Shown: positions 1-8,680 of the stretch, piece after piece | Layout: each line of letters begins with the position of its first letter | How positions within the stretch are numbered: position 1 is the stretch's first letter | Assembly: GCA_947625095.1 (NCBI GenBank) | Contig: CANQMX010000014.1 | Location: 1-44,124, forward strand | DNA length: 44,124 nucleotides | Direction of reading: 5' to 3' | Source of the DNA: an uncultured Clostridia bacterium | Lineage (GTDB): Bacteria; Bacillota; Clostridia; Christensenellales; Borkfalkiaceae | The notes under the pieces: model-generated | What the model saw: the letters and a program-made list of their open reading frames with translations, nothing else | What the model was told of the DNA's origin: nothing | The model's database searches: none | Translations under genes and position numbers: made by a program

Positions 1-45
1 CGATTTATTTGAAGCCGTTTCGAGATTTGTTTCCTCCTATAACCA

Positions 46-89
46 ATTTTACCCCCCCCCCCTCAACGTTTGTCAACAAAATTCAGTCA
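46..89 (-). promoter_or_regulatory. Promoter P1 with C-tract spacer, pointing out of the window
   Basis: Read on the minus strand there is TGACTGAA (89-82), five bases, TTGACA (76-71), a 19-nt spacer that contains eleven consecutive G (plus-strand C at 52-62), and TAAAAT (51-46). An AGGAGG ribosome-site-like sequence follows at 38-33, but no start codon is visible before the window ends. AT-rich sequence upstream (90-135) could act as an UP element. The same TGACWGAA-N5-TTGACA block precedes the two ABC/surface-protein operons in this window, so P1 probably drives a related gene to the left. That last point is inference. Confidence 0.6.
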
Positions 90-169
90 CAAAAACATAT
101 TACATTTCACTTTTTTACCTTTTTTTTACAATTTTTGCCCCACTACCGTTTTCTCCTCTTGTTGCAAAA

Positions 170-201
170 CAAAACGGTGAGGGTATTCCCTCACCGTTTT
201 G
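170..201 (-). terminator. Terminator of the 1036-residue surface protein gene
   Basis: A perfect 14-bp stem (170-183 with 188-201) and a 4-nt loop lie 62 nt past the stop codon at 264. On the minus strand the stem is followed by TTTTG. It separates this operon from promoter P1. Confidence 0.8.
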
Positions 202-263
202 TTCTATCGTATTATATAAAATTTCCCGCCGCACATCGCGGCTCATTCTTCGGCCTATTGCGC

Positions 264-3200
264 TTAAAATGCAGGGACGGATTTTATGCCCTTATATTTT
301 CCGCCGGAGGCGGAATCGGCGAGTTGGGCGCTGTAATTGGAAGCGCCGTTCGCGCTGTACATGAAGAAATTAAAGTCGTTTAACCCCGCGGCGCTGGGCA
401 AGAGTTCGCCCTGCTTCTGCATGGAGGCGTCCTCCGCGCCCGCCAATACGTTTATGTTGATTTGATAGTGCTCAAATTCGCTGCATTTGCCCGTGAGTTT
501 GCTTCTATCGAGTTGCGAATAGTTGCGGCCGCCGCCATAGAAGGCAATTCCGCCGTGCACAAACTTCTTCCCGTTTTGCTCCTCCAACACGTTGCCGTAC
601 TTCGTGGTGTCCGTATTGTAGACGAATTCAAGCATCTTCGCGACGTCGAGTTTGAGCCACTGTTGCAGAGCGCCCGTGGGCGACTCGATGAGCGTACTGC
701 TATCCACGAGGGAGATATCCTTCCAATCGTACAGCCGCACGTCCCCTTCCAACCGCAGCACGGAGGCAAATGATGTGCCGCCCGAATATTCCCAACTCTT
801 GGTGAATTCCCTCCATTGGTGCGTCTGCGTGCCGTTATACAGGAACGTGCCCGCGAAGTTGCTCTCGATGCCTACGGTGAAGAACCCGCTCGTCTCCAAA
901 ACGCTGTCTTTAAGCGTGACGTCCGTCATCACGTAATGATCGTAGAAGTAATCGTCGTTCAACAGATCGTACCAATTGGACTTGCCGTTTACGCCGTAAG
1001 CCTGACCGCTTTGGTTGCGCAACTGCGGCTCTGCGCCGTTAAAGACGTTTGCGCGGAGGGCGCGGTTTGCGCCGATCTTTAAGATAAATTCCCTGCCCTG
1101 CGAAAGGATACACCCTTCGATGTTCACATGGATGCGGTCGCCTTCGGCGATGCTCTCGCTCGAGAGCGAATCGACGAAATAATGTTCCCCGTCGCGGTTT
1201 CCGCCGTAGGTGCGCACAACGTTCCTGCCGTTGCGGATGCGGCAGTTGATGATATCGCAGTCCGCATTCACTTCCAGCGTCGTGCCTACGAGGTTGAGTT
1301 GGGTGAGGTCGTAGTTGCCCTCATTGGAGAGGAGAGACGAATCCTTGCACCCCAGCAAATTGACGCCGTACAGTTTGACGCCGTCCGTGCGGATGAGAAA
1401 GGCGCAGTTATCCTGCCCCGCCACGCTCGCAATTTGCTTATAGGCGACAAAATACAGCGGGCCGCGGTAATTGAGGCGGGGCATTCCGTTGCCATCGAGC
1501 GCGTGCGTGAACGCGTCGGCGTCGATGTTGAACCCGTTTCCGTAGAGATCGTTTGTGATTTCCGAAACATAGGAGACATTAGCGTCGCTCTCATGGAGAT
1601 TCATCCCGCCCTGAACAAGGTCGGTGTGCTTATACCACTCGATGTTGTAGGTGGATTTCATGCTCTTGAACATTCCGTTGAGCGTACCGTCGTCAAGCAC
1701 TGCGCCGCTTCGGTCTGTGCCGAGGGAGATATCGTTTTTGAGCACGGTAACGCGCTTCTCCTCCATGGCCTTCATGTACTCGGGAGCGCTCGCCACAAAG
1801 ATCGCATCTTTGATGACGTTGAGCACGAGTGTGGTGCGTAAATTCTTATTGAATGCCTTATTCCACCGCCATTCCGCCGTGATCGTGACCTGTCCCTCGC
1901 CGAGCGGCACGACATAGACGTCGCCGTTCACCGTCTCCACCTTCGCGATGCTTTCATCGGACACCGAATATACGATTTCGCCGCCGGCCTTGACGAGCGG
2001 TTTGCCCGGCGTAAAGGTAAAGACCTTCAAGTTGTAGTTCTCTTCCACGGCTCTGAGGTCGCCGTCATAGGCGTGCCCCGCGATCGTGTACGCTTCCGCC
2101 AGATCGACTTTGACATTGTTGGTGATGCGCACCGCGCCGACGTTCTCCACCGCGTGGATGATGAGCTCCCGCTCATCCCCGATTGGCTTGCCGTCCCGCT
2201 TGGCGGCAACGCGCAGCCTGTAATCGCCCGCCGCTTCCGCCTTTACGGTGCAGGAGGCGGTATTTTTCGAGGCGGTGAGGTACTGCTGCCCGCCTTCGAG
2301 CGTCCATTCGTATTCGACGTCCGCGCCCGCCACGGTAGATACGGCGTAGAAGCGGTAGGTATTGCCCACGACGACCGCCGTCGCCGGAGTGCCGTTTTCA
2401 TCCTCGGTGGCAAGATCGGAGTTGATTTTGAAATCGAAGTCCGCAAAACTGAATGTGGCCTCCGCCGTCTGCGTACCAGCCGTGATCTGCGCCGAGAAAT
2501 TATCGCCCTCGAAACCGTCGGCTATCGTCACATCCAAGCGGTATCTGTTGCTCCCGATGTTTCCGAGCTGGGTTATCGTCGCGGTCGCATAGTCGCCGCC
2601 GTCAAAGGTCGGCTTGATATCGCTCTCGATGTACAGCGTAGCGTGCTCTGCCCCCTGCGCAAGTTTCACGGCATTGCTGCCCGCAACGCCGTTCACGAGG
2701 ATGCCCCCCTGCGGCCTCGTGACGGTGAGATGAACATCCTTTTTCAGCGCGCTGTCGGGAACGGAGACAGAAAACGCCGCCTCGCCGCTGAACGGCAACA
2801 AGATGGTGCGCTCGCCCTCGTCGATGATGACGGTGTCGTCATCCTCCGCCTCGAGCGTGTATTCCTTGAATTCCGCGGGCAGAATGGAGACGGAATAGCG
2901 GTAGCGCCCCGTTTCCAACTCCGCGCTGTACCCGCCCTCTGCCGCGGTGAGAAGGTCGGTATCGTTGTCATTATAGAGGGAGAGCGACAGATCGTAGACC
3001 CCCGAAGCCGCCACGACGACGGAGAGACTATCGGTATAGCCCTTATCGTCGCTCGTCGCGGTGATGGCGGCCGTCCCCTCTTTCTTGGGAATGAGTTTGC
3101 CCTCTTCGGTGACCTCAACCACGGTAGGATCGGCGCTTGCAAGTTTATAGCCGCGGTTCTTGGCGTTCTCGGGCATGACCTGCGCCGTCACGGTATATTC

Positions 3201-3374
3201 CCGCTGCGCGGACATATCCACATAGAGCGTGCCGTCCTCCGCGTTCTCGGCGTAAATTCGGATGCTGCTGGCGGAAATATCCACACTCAGAGCGACTAAC
3301 TTGACCGAGGAAAATACGACGAGCACAAATACCATTGGTATGACAAGAATGAGTGCCATGATCGTCTTTCTCAT
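264..3374 (-). CDS. Large N-terminally anchored Ig-like/beta-helix surface protein
   Basis: This 1036-residue protein starts with a short basic end and one hydrophobic segment (about residues 5-29) without a lipobox or obvious cleavage site, so it is probably anchored by its N-terminus with the rest outside. Residues about 35-125 resemble a bacterial Ig-like group 2 (BIG2) domain (VTAQVMPENAKNRGYKL, then VVEVTEEGKLIPKKEGTA). Further beta-rich Ig-like segments run to about residue 530. The C-terminal half contains a YGNGFNI-type motif and short repeated strands typical of right-handed parallel beta-helix proteins. There is no LPXTG sorting signal. Its ATG overlaps the permease stop codon (ATGA), so it is translationally coupled to the ABC transporter. 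It is a paralogue of the giant protein at 16189-26970, which lies in the same position of a matching operon. Function is unknown; adhesin, envelope scaffold or exporter partner are all possible. Confidence 0.8.
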   Translation of the reverse strand: MRKTIMALILVIPMVFVLVVFSSVKLVALSVDISASSIRIYAENAEDGTLYVDMSAQREYTVTAQVMPENAKNRGYKLASADPTVVEVTEEGKLIPKKEGTAAITATSDDKGYTDSLSVVVAASGVYDLSLSLYNDNDTDLLTAAEGGYSAELETGRYRYSVSILPAEFKEYTLEAEDDDTVIIDEGERTILLPFSGEAAFSVSVPDSALKKDVHLTVTRPQGGILVNGVAGSNAVKLAQGAEHATLYIESDIKPTFDGGDYATATITQLGNIGSNRYRLDVTIADGFEGDNFSAQITAGTQTAEATFSFADFDFKINSDLATEDENGTPATAVVVGNTYRFYAVSTVAGADVEYEWTLEGGQQYLTASKNTASCTVKAEAAGDYRLRVAAKRDGKPIGDERELIIHAVENVGAVRITNNVKVDLAEAYTIAGHAYDGDLRAVEENYNLKVFTFTPGKPLVKAGGEIVYSVSDESIAKVETVNGDVYVVPLGEGQVTITAEWRWNKAFNKNLRTTLVLNVIKDAIFVASAPEYMKAMEEKRVTVLKNDISLGTDRSGAVLDDGTLNGMFKSMKSTYNIEWYKHTDLVQGGMNLHESDANVSYVSEITNDLYGNGFNIDADAFTHALDGNGMPRLNYRGPLYFVAYKQIASVAGQDNCAFLIRTDGVKLYGVNLLGCKDSSLLSNEGNYDLTQLNLVGTTLEVNADCDIINCRIRNGRNVVRTYGGNRDGEHYFVDSLSSESIAEGDRIHVNIEGCILSQGREFILKIGANRALRANVFNGAEPQLRNQSGQAYGVNGKSNWYDLLNDDYFYDHYVMTDVTLKDSVLETSGFFTVGIESNFAGTFLYNGTQTHQWREFTKSWEYSGGTSFASVLRLEGDVRLYDWKDISLVDSSTLIESPTGALQQWLKLDVAKMLEFVYNTDTTKYGNVLEEQNGKKFVHGGIAFYGGGRNYSQLDRSKLTGKCSEFEHYQININVLAGAEDASMQKQGELLPSAAGLNDFNFFMYSANGASNYSAQLADSASGGKYKGIKSVPAF

Positions 3375-5053
3375 AACCCGCCTCCCGTAAATTCATAATA
3401 TTTTCTGCGCAGGCGGAAGAGAAGGTAGAAGAGCGCGCCCGCTACCGCAAGCGAGGCGCACGCCGCCGCGAGAATATAGGTGAGATATCCCACCCCGAGT
3501 TGCCGAAGTTGATCCAGGATCCGAAGCAGGAACAAAAGCCCGCCCGTCACAAAGGAAATCGCCATGCCGAGCACGACGATGACGCTCATCGTGCCGCCCG
3601 ATTCGTGGATCTCGCCGTTTTCCTCCGAGGAGAAATGGGCGTGGTCGAAGTCGTAGCGCGTTGCAACGCAGATGTACACAAGCCCGAACGCAGAGCCGAC
3701 CGCAAGCACAAACAGCGCGTCGTACCACGCCAAAAGTCCCGAGGCCGCAAGGAGCACCGCGGAGGCGACCTGCGAGAGCTCCATGACGATGGCGCACAGC
3801 GTCACCTTGGAGAACATGACCTCTTTATACCCCACCGGCATCGCCTTTAAGACGTAAAAATTCTCCCCGTCGCGGCTGATATTCGTTCCGCAAAACACGT
3901 TCGTCAGCGCGCCGAAGAGCATCGTGAGGAAGAGCGCAAGCTCGAGGTCGCATTTGATCCCAACAAGATCCATGACGAGCGATGAGGCGATATCCATGCA
4001 GAAATACACCATGAGCGGCATGATGAGCGCCACGGAAAAATAGGAAAAAGCGTAGGACGGGGTGCGGAAAATGAGCAAAAATTCCCGCTTCATGAGAGCG
4101 TAAAAGGTGCTCTTGGGCGCCTTTACCTTTTTCCCCTTGCGCCTGAAATAATCCGTTCCCTCGTTGCGCTCCTGCAAAGATCTTGTAAGTATAAAGCGGA
4201 TCATGAAGATCGCGATCGCAAGCCCCACCACAACGAACAGCACAAGCCCCAGCCAGCCCTTGAGTAGGTCTACCCCCGTCAGAATATCCGCGATCCAGCG
4301 CCCGGGATAGAGAAGGGAGGCAACCGTTGCGATCCTCCCGATGACGCGGTCATTGAAGAAATAGCGTAGGGAATCCCCAAGGAGGAGGTCTTTCACCGCG
4401 CCCAAGATGATGGAATAGAACCAGAAGAACACGCCGAGGAGCGCCGTGGCGACCACGAAGAGCACGACGAATTGCTCCTTGAAAAACCGTTTCAGAAGTT
4501 GATACGGGCCTATGGCGAGTGAGGCGAGCGCGATGGAGATGAGCGGCAACAGGAAGCAGAGCGCGGCCGTCGTCGGCCAAAACACCCCCGTCACCCCCGC
4601 ATGAAGACCGTAAGTTATGTTGATGGCGAGCACGATGACCGTGGAGACCGCGAACTGCCCCGCATAGACGGAGATGAGTTTTGCCGTAAACAGCGCGTTC
4701 GCCCCGATGGGGAGCGCGGAATACAGGCGGTTGTCGTCCGCCTTGAAGATCTGCTTTTCAAAGAGGCCGAGGCAGCCCACCGTCATCCCCAAAATGACGA
4801 TGGCATATAAAATGGTCAGAAGTTCGCCGCCGCGGGTGACGGGATCGGGCTTGCCCGCCGTCTTGACTGCCAGATATACGTCGCAAAACCTTCCGAAAAA
4901 TACAACAAAAAGTACGACGATCGCCGCCGTGAGTACGAGCCGCAGGAAAAACCCCAGAAAATCAAAGTTTTTCTCTTTGAACATGGAACGGCGTTCCTGC
5001 CCGCTCTTTTTGAGGAGCGCGGCGATCACGCGGAAATCTGCCTCACCCTTCAT
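3371..5053 (-). CDS. ABC-2-type transporter permease
   Basis: This 560-residue integral membrane protein has a cytoplasmic N-terminus and many predicted membrane segments in two halves, separated by a charged loop (SLQERNEGTDYFRRKGKKVK). The second half carries RDGENFYVLKAMPVGYKE, a motif also present in the paralogous permease at 26982-28598 as EGKKFYITKLVPVGYRK. It is the membrane subunit of an exporter whose ATPase is encoded just upstream; the two genes overlap by 11 nt. The downstream surface-protein gene overlaps its stop codon. The substrate cannot be read from the sequence. Family membership (ABC-2 superfamily, large single-chain permeases common in Clostridia) is known for this architecture; the link to the surface protein is inferred from the operon. 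Confidence 0.85.
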   Translation of the reverse strand: MKGEADFRVIAALLKKSGQERRSMFKEKNFDFLGFFLRLVLTAAIVVLFVVFFGRFCDVYLAVKTAGKPDPVTRGGELLTILYAIVILGMTVGCLGLFEKQIFKADDNRLYSALPIGANALFTAKLISVYAGQFAVSTVIVLAINITYGLHAGVTGVFWPTTAALCFLLPLISIALASLAIGPYQLLKRFFKEQFVVLFVVATALLGVFFWFYSIILGAVKDLLLGDSLRYFFNDRVIGRIATVASLLYPGRWIADILTGVDLLKGWLGLVLFVVVGLAIAIFMIRFILTRSLQERNEGTDYFRRKGKKVKAPKSTFYALMKREFLLIFRTPSYAFSYFSVALIMPLMVYFCMDIASSLVMDLVGIKCDLELALFLTMLFGALTNVFCGTNISRDGENFYVLKAMPVGYKEVMFSKVTLCAIVMELSQVASAVLLAASGLLAWYDALFVLAVGSAFGLVYICVATRYDFDHAHFSSEENGEIHESGGTMSVIVVLGMAISFVTGGLLFLLRILDQLRQLGVGYLTYILAAACASLAVAGALFYLLFRLRRKYYEFTGGGL

Positions 5054-5783
5054 ACTTGAAAAAATACTCCTCGAAGTTAAAGTTGGGATCTTCCGCGTAT
5101 TTCTCTTTTACGTTGATGCTGTCGACCTGTTGCCCCTTGCGAAGGAGAAAGATCCTGTCGCACAGTTTTGCCACCACGCCGAGCGTGTGCGAGGAAAACA
5201 GAATGGTGTTCCCCCCCTTGACGTACGAGCGCATAAACTTCTGCACCGCGTCCTGCGTGCGGGGGTCAAGCCCCGTCATGGGTTCGTCGAGTACCCACAA
5301 CTTTGGGCGGTGGATGAGCGAAGCCATCATGCAGATCTTCTGCCGCATCCCGTGCGAATAGGAGGAGATGAGGTTCTGAATGGCGTCCCCGAGGCAAAAT
5401 ACCTCTTCGAGTTTTTCCAGCCTCTTCTGCCGCACTTCGGCGGGCACATGGTAGATGTCCGCATAGAAGTTGATAAACTGTATGCCCGTCATCTTCAAAA
5501 ATGCGGCGTGGTTATCCGTGACAAAGCCCATGTTTCGCTTCGCCGCGATCGGTTTCTTGCGGATATCATTCCCGCATATGAGGATCTCCCCCTTCTCATA
5601 GGGGATCATCCCTTCCAGACATTTGAGGGTGGTGGATTTCCCGGCACCGTTGTGGCCGAGAAGCCCCACCATCTCTCCCGCGTAGCACGAAAAGGAGATA
5701 TCGGCGATCGCCCAATCTCCCTTTTTCGCGTACCGCTTGCAGAGCCCCTCTACTTTTAAGATCTCTTCTTTCGTCTCACTCAT
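5043..5783 (-). CDS. ABC transporter ATP-binding protein (ABC-2 exporter type)
   Basis: This 246-residue nucleotide-binding domain has Walker A GHNGAGKST, a signature loop reading YSHGMRQ in place of LSGGQ, Walker B LWVLDEP, D-loop GLDPRT and an H-loop SSHTLG. The SHGMR signature is usual in ATPases that serve ABC-2 exporters. I start at the ATG at 5783; an in-frame TTG two codons upstream is less likely. There is no strong ribosome site in front of either. Instead, a hairpin lies 34 nt upstream of the start in the probable 5' leader. It is first in the operon with the permease and the Ig-like surface protein and is probably transcribed from the promoter at 6015-6056, which would give a leader of about 220 nt. 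Confidence 0.88.
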   Translation of the reverse strand: MSETKEEILKVEGLCKRYAKKGDWAIADISFSCYAGEMVGLLGHNGAGKSTTLKCLEGMIPYEKGEILICGNDIRKKPIAAKRNMGFVTDNHAAFLKMTGIQFINFYADIYHVPAEVRQKRLEKLEEVFCLGDAIQNLISSYSHGMRQKICMMASLIHRPKLWVLDEPMTGLDPRTQDAVQKFMRSYVKGGNTILFSSHTLGVVAKLCDRIFLLRKGQQVDSINVKEKYAEDPNFNFEEYFFKYEG

Positions 5784-5816
5784 AATCAATTAGGGAAAGG
5801 TAATGGATACCGTGAC

Positions 5817-5850
5817 GGGGGGTCACACAATTATTATGTGACTTTCCCCC
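5817..5850. promoter_or_regulatory. Inverted repeat in the leader of the first ABC/surface-protein operon
   Basis: GTCACA (5822-5827) and TGTGAC (5837-5842) form a 6-bp dyad. It extends to GGGGG (5817-5821) pairing with CCCCC (5846-5850) past a 3-nt TTT bulge, with an AT-rich loop. It sits 34 nt before the ATPase start. It could be a repressor operator or an RNA hairpin controlling translation; the sequence alone does not decide. Confidence 0.45.
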
Positions 5851-6014
5851 TCGGATCTTGTATGCAAAATTTACAAAATCCATTTCGACTGTTTTTTCGC
5901 CCCGTATTGCTTTTCCGCAGATCCGTGCGCGATTTTATTTGTTTTCCTGCCTTTGGGCGCTACTTTTCCTATCTCGCAGAGCCTTTTGGGCGCAGACCAC
6001 CCCTCTTATAGGTC

Positions 6015-6056
6015 ATTTTACCCTCGCCATGCCCGTTTGTCAATTAAATTCTGTCA
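6015..6056 (-). promoter_or_regulatory. Promoter P3 of the first ABC/surface-protein operon
   Basis: Minus-strand order: TGACAGAA (6056-6049), five bases, TTGACA (6043-6038), a 17-nt spacer, TAAAAT (6020-6015). The TGACWGAA-N5-TTGACA block and the AACG that follows match promoter P1; P2 has the block followed by ACG. Here the spacer has the standard length and no homopolymer run. The region above it is AT-rich. The predicted start site near 6008 leaves a leader of about 220 nt before the ATPase gene; I see no gene in that leader. Confidence 0.7.
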
Positions 6057-6191
6057 TCGTTTTCTATGACATTGCCCTATTTTATGCCAAATTTTAACAT
6101 TTTTCTCTCCGTTTTGCAACTCCCTTCGCTCCCTTCGTCCCCTTTTTTGCCCCCGCCGCGCGCAAAAATTCGGCCAAAATCCCCTTCCCTC

Positions 6192-6220
6192 TTGAAATAC
6201 CCGCGCCCGCGTGCTATAAT
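6192..6220 (+). promoter_or_regulatory. Sigma-A promoter of the bile salt hydrolase-like gene
   Basis: TTGAAA (6192-6197), a 17-nt spacer and TATAAT (6215-6220) preceded by TGC, an extended -10. A ribosome site (AAAAGGAGAT, 6281-6290) lies before the ATG at 6300. Confidence 0.8.
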
Positions 6221-6299
6221 GGCGGCGATGGCAAACGGCCGCGCACGCGCCGCAACGGCGCGCGACATAAAATACTGCCAAAAAGGAGATACTGCCAAT

Positions 6300-7271
6300 A
6301 TGTGCACTGCGATCGCTTACAGAACAAAGCGCCTCTACTTCGGGCGCAACCTCGACCTCGAGTACTCCTATCATGAGGAAGTCACCGTTACGCCGCGCGC
6401 CTTCCCCATCCCCCTCCGCCGCCTGCCCGCGCTCAAAACGCACTACGCGATGATCGGCATGGCGTATGTGCAGGACGGTTTTCCGCTCTACTACGACGCG
6501 GTGAACGAAAAGGGACTGTGCGCCGCGGGGCTGAATTTCCCCGGCAGAGCGCACTACTTTCCCGAGGCGCAGAACCTCGACAACGTTGCGCCCTTTGAAC
6601 TCATCCCCTACCTTCTCGGAACGTGTAAAACGGTCATGGAGGCGCGGGAAAAACTCGCCCGTCTCAACCTCGCGGCCATCGCTTTCAGCGAAAAACTCCC
6701 CCTCTCGCCCCTGCATTGGATGATCTCGGGCAAAGACGGCTCCATCGTGGTGGAGAGCACCTGCGACGGGCTGAAAATTTACGACGATCCCGTGGAGATC
6801 CTCACCAACAATCCGCCCTTCCCCGCGCAACTCGAGCGGCTGACTGACTATTCGGCGCTCTCCGCCTTCCCGCCCGAAAACAAGTTCTCCCCGCGGCTTG
6901 AAATGAAACCCTACTCGCGGGGCATGGGCGCCATGGGGCTGCCCGGCGACTTTTCCTCCCCCTCCCGCTTTGTGCGCGCCGCCTTTGTCAAGGAAAATTC
7001 CCTCTCCGACGGCACGGAAACTGACGATATAGGGCAATTTTTCCATATGCTCGGGGCGGTGGAACAACCCCGCGGGAGCGTGCGCTGGGATGACAAGCGC
7101 GAAATCACCGTCTACTCCTCCTGTTGCAATACCGAGACGGGCACATATTTTTACATTACCTACAATAATCGGCAAATTTGCGCCGTAAAGATGGGTGAAA
7201 AAGAGCGGAGCGGCAGCGCGCTTTTACGCTATCCCCTCCGCGAAGAGCAAACCGTGTATTACCACAATTGA
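6300..7271 (+). CDS. Choloylglycine hydrolase family protein (bile salt hydrolase / penicillin V acylase-like)
   Basis: A 323-residue Ntn hydrolase. The ATG at 6300 is chosen because it puts the catalytic cysteine at position 2 (MCTAIAY), as needed after removal of the initiator methionine, and because a good ribosome site precedes it. Family residues visible: Arg and Asp in GRNLDLEYS, the asparagine of GLNFPG, NNPPF near residue 170, the arginine of SRFVRAAF near 222, and the C-terminal PRGSVRWD and SSCCNTETGTYFY blocks. The family cleaves amide bonds, typically deconjugating glycine- or taurine-conjugated bile acids, or opening penicillin V. No signal peptide, so it is cytoplasmic. It has its own promoter and terminator. 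The residue pattern favours the bile salt hydrolase side of the family, but substrate preference is not proven by sequence. Confidence 0.92.
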   Translation: MCTAIAYRTKRLYFGRNLDLEYSYHEEVTVTPRAFPIPLRRLPALKTHYAMIGMAYVQDGFPLYYDAVNEKGLCAAGLNFPGRAHYFPEAQNLDNVAPFELIPYLLGTCKTVMEAREKLARLNLAAIAFSEKLPLSPLHWMISGKDGSIVVESTCDGLKIYDDPVEILTNNPPFPAQLERLTDYSALSAFPPENKFSPRLEMKPYSRGMGAMGLPGDFSSPSRFVRAAFVKENSLSDGTETDDIGQFFHMLGAVEQPRGSVRWDDKREITVYSSCCNTETGTYFYITYNNRQICAVKMGEKERSGSALLRYPLREEQTVYYHN

Positions 7272-7278
7272 ATTGTTG

Positions 7279-7310
7279 AAGAGAGCCGTCCCGCGGCTCT
7301 CTTTTATTTT
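7279..7310 (+). terminator. Rho-independent terminator after the hydrolase gene
   Basis: Stem of 10 bp around GAGAGCCG and CGGCTCTC with a 5-nt loop, followed by TTTATTTT. It lies 8 nt past the stop codon, between convergent genes. Confidence 0.85.
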
Positions 7311-7319
7311 CTCCGATTT

Positions 7320-7763
7320 TTATTTTTTCCGATTGGAGAAGCGGTGGCGGAACAGAACGTCCGCGCGGTCTGCCACCCTCATGCAAAACGCGAGCACGCT
7401 CTCCTCGCCGTAGCCGACGAAGGAAAAATCCATTTGTTCGCACGTGCCGCCGCCAAAATCCACGTCGAGCCGCACGGCGAAGCGGGGTTTGGGCAAGGTA
7501 GCGCCCGCGCTCTTTTTGTACGTCGCAAAGAACCGCACCATGCGCGCCTCGTACTGTTTTGCCCTCTCCTCGTCGAACGTCACGCCCGAAAAGCGCGGCA
7601 CGGCGGAGCGGTCGCAGCCGTACGAGACAACGCACTGCGCATTTCCCCGCAAAAAATAGGCAGTCAGCCTGTCTTCGAGTTGTTTTATGCGGTAGTAGAG
7701 TTGCGGAAACACCCCCTCCATCTCCGCCCTGACCGTCTCGGGCTCGATCGCGTAGTGCACCAT
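7320..7763 (-). CDS. Unknown protein downstream of a LysR regulator
   Basis: A 147-residue soluble protein beginning MVHYAIEPETVRAEMEGVF. I do not recognise a family. It has no signal peptide or membrane segment, a helical charged first half and a C-terminal part ending in basic residues (RHRFSNRKK). The ATG at 7763 is one base after the LysR stop codon, so it is the last gene of the mnmE-lysR transcript. It could be a small partner of the regulator or simply a lineage-specific protein. Confidence 0.7.
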   Translation of the reverse strand: MVHYAIEPETVRAEMEGVFPQLYYRIKQLEDRLTAYFLRGNAQCVVSYGCDRSAVPRFSGVTFDEERAKQYEARMVRFFATYKKSAGATLPKPRFAVRLDVDFGGGTCEQMDFSFVGYGEESVLAFCMRVADRADVLFRHRFSNRKK

Positions 7764-7764
7764 A

Positions 7765-8664
7765 CTATCCCTCTTGCCGTTCGCGGAAGAGATCGATAAA
7801 CGCGCGGAGGGCAAAGGGCATCGTGGCGTTCTTGGGGAGGGCGACGCCCACCGAGCGCGACGGCATTGCGGGGCGCACGTCGAGTTCGAAGAGTTCGCCC
7901 GATGCAAGCCGCCGCCCGGCGTACTCGCGCGGCAAACACCCGATGCCCATCCCGCTCGAAACCAGCCGCTTCATAAAGTCCCAGCTGTCCACTTCCACCG
8001 CGGGCTGTAATTTTACGCCGTGGCTCTCGAAAAAGCGGTCTACCTGCGCCCGCGCCACGGTGTTCTGCTCCAGCAAAAGGAGCGGGTACTGTTGCAGGTC
8101 CCACACAGAGAGTTGCACCCCCTTCAACGCCTCAAAGCCCTTTCCCGCGACGAACACATCGTTGAGGAGCATGATGGACTGCGTCAGGCGGATGCCCTCG
8201 TCCTCCTCGATGGGCAGATTGAGAAATCCGATGTCGCACTTATCCGTCTTGAGTTGCTCGATGATGCGCGGCGAGACGTCGGAGATGAGTTCTATCTTGA
8301 CCTGCGGATATCTTTTGTGATATTCGACGATCTTTTCCGAGAGGATGTACTCGAAGATGGTCTCGGAAGCCCCGATGCGGATGACGCCCGTCGCGCTCTC
8401 CTTGAGTTCGGCGAGCCTGTTTTCCACCCCTGCCAGCAGTTGGAGCGCCTTTTCCACGTCCCCGAACACGAGTTCGCCGCCCTGCGCGGTGAGTTCCATC
8501 CCCTTGTGCATCCGGTGGAAAAGGGTCGTGCCAAGTTGGTTTTCGAGTTGCTTGATGGCCTGTGAAACGGCGGGCTGGGAGATATAGAGTTCCTCCGCCG
8601 CCTTGGTGAGGCTTCCGCACCGTGCCACCGTGTAAAACACCCTGTAAAGTTCAAGATTTACCAT
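7765..8664 (-). CDS. LysR family transcriptional regulator
   Basis: A 299-residue protein. The N-terminal winged helix-turn-helix (residues about 1-60) has the family pattern FYTVARCGSLTKAAEEL followed by SQPAVSQAIKQLE. The remainder is a periplasmic-binding-protein-like effector domain (GVIRIGASETIFEYIL, then GSGMGIGCLPREYAG-like ends). The ATG at 8664 is preceded by GGGAGGA. It follows mnmE by 16 nt. LysR proteins usually regulate a divergent neighbour; here there is none, so the target is unknown and may lie elsewhere. Confidence 0.9.
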   Translation of the reverse strand: MVNLELYRVFYTVARCGSLTKAAEELYISQPAVSQAIKQLENQLGTTLFHRMHKGMELTAQGGELVFGDVEKALQLLAGVENRLAELKESATGVIRIGASETIFEYILSEKIVEYHKRYPQVKIELISDVSPRIIEQLKTDKCDIGFLNLPIEEDEGIRLTQSIMLLNDVFVAGKGFEALKGVQLSVWDLQQYPLLLLEQNTVARAQVDRFFESHGVKLQPAVEVDSWDFMKRLVSSGMGIGCLPREYAGRRLASGELFELDVRPAMPSRSVGVALPKNATMPFALRAFIDLFRERQEG

Positions 8665-8680
8665 AAATTCCTCCCTTGCG

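Noticed and set aside
9..383. A 124-codon plus-strand frame at the left edge
   Set aside because: It crosses promoter P1, the C tract, the terminator and the end of the surface-protein gene; phenylalanine-rich low-complexity translation.
2073..3299. A 408-codon plus-strand frame within the first surface-protein gene
   Set aside because: Antisense shadow of the Ig-repeat coding sequence, arginine-rich, no start signals.
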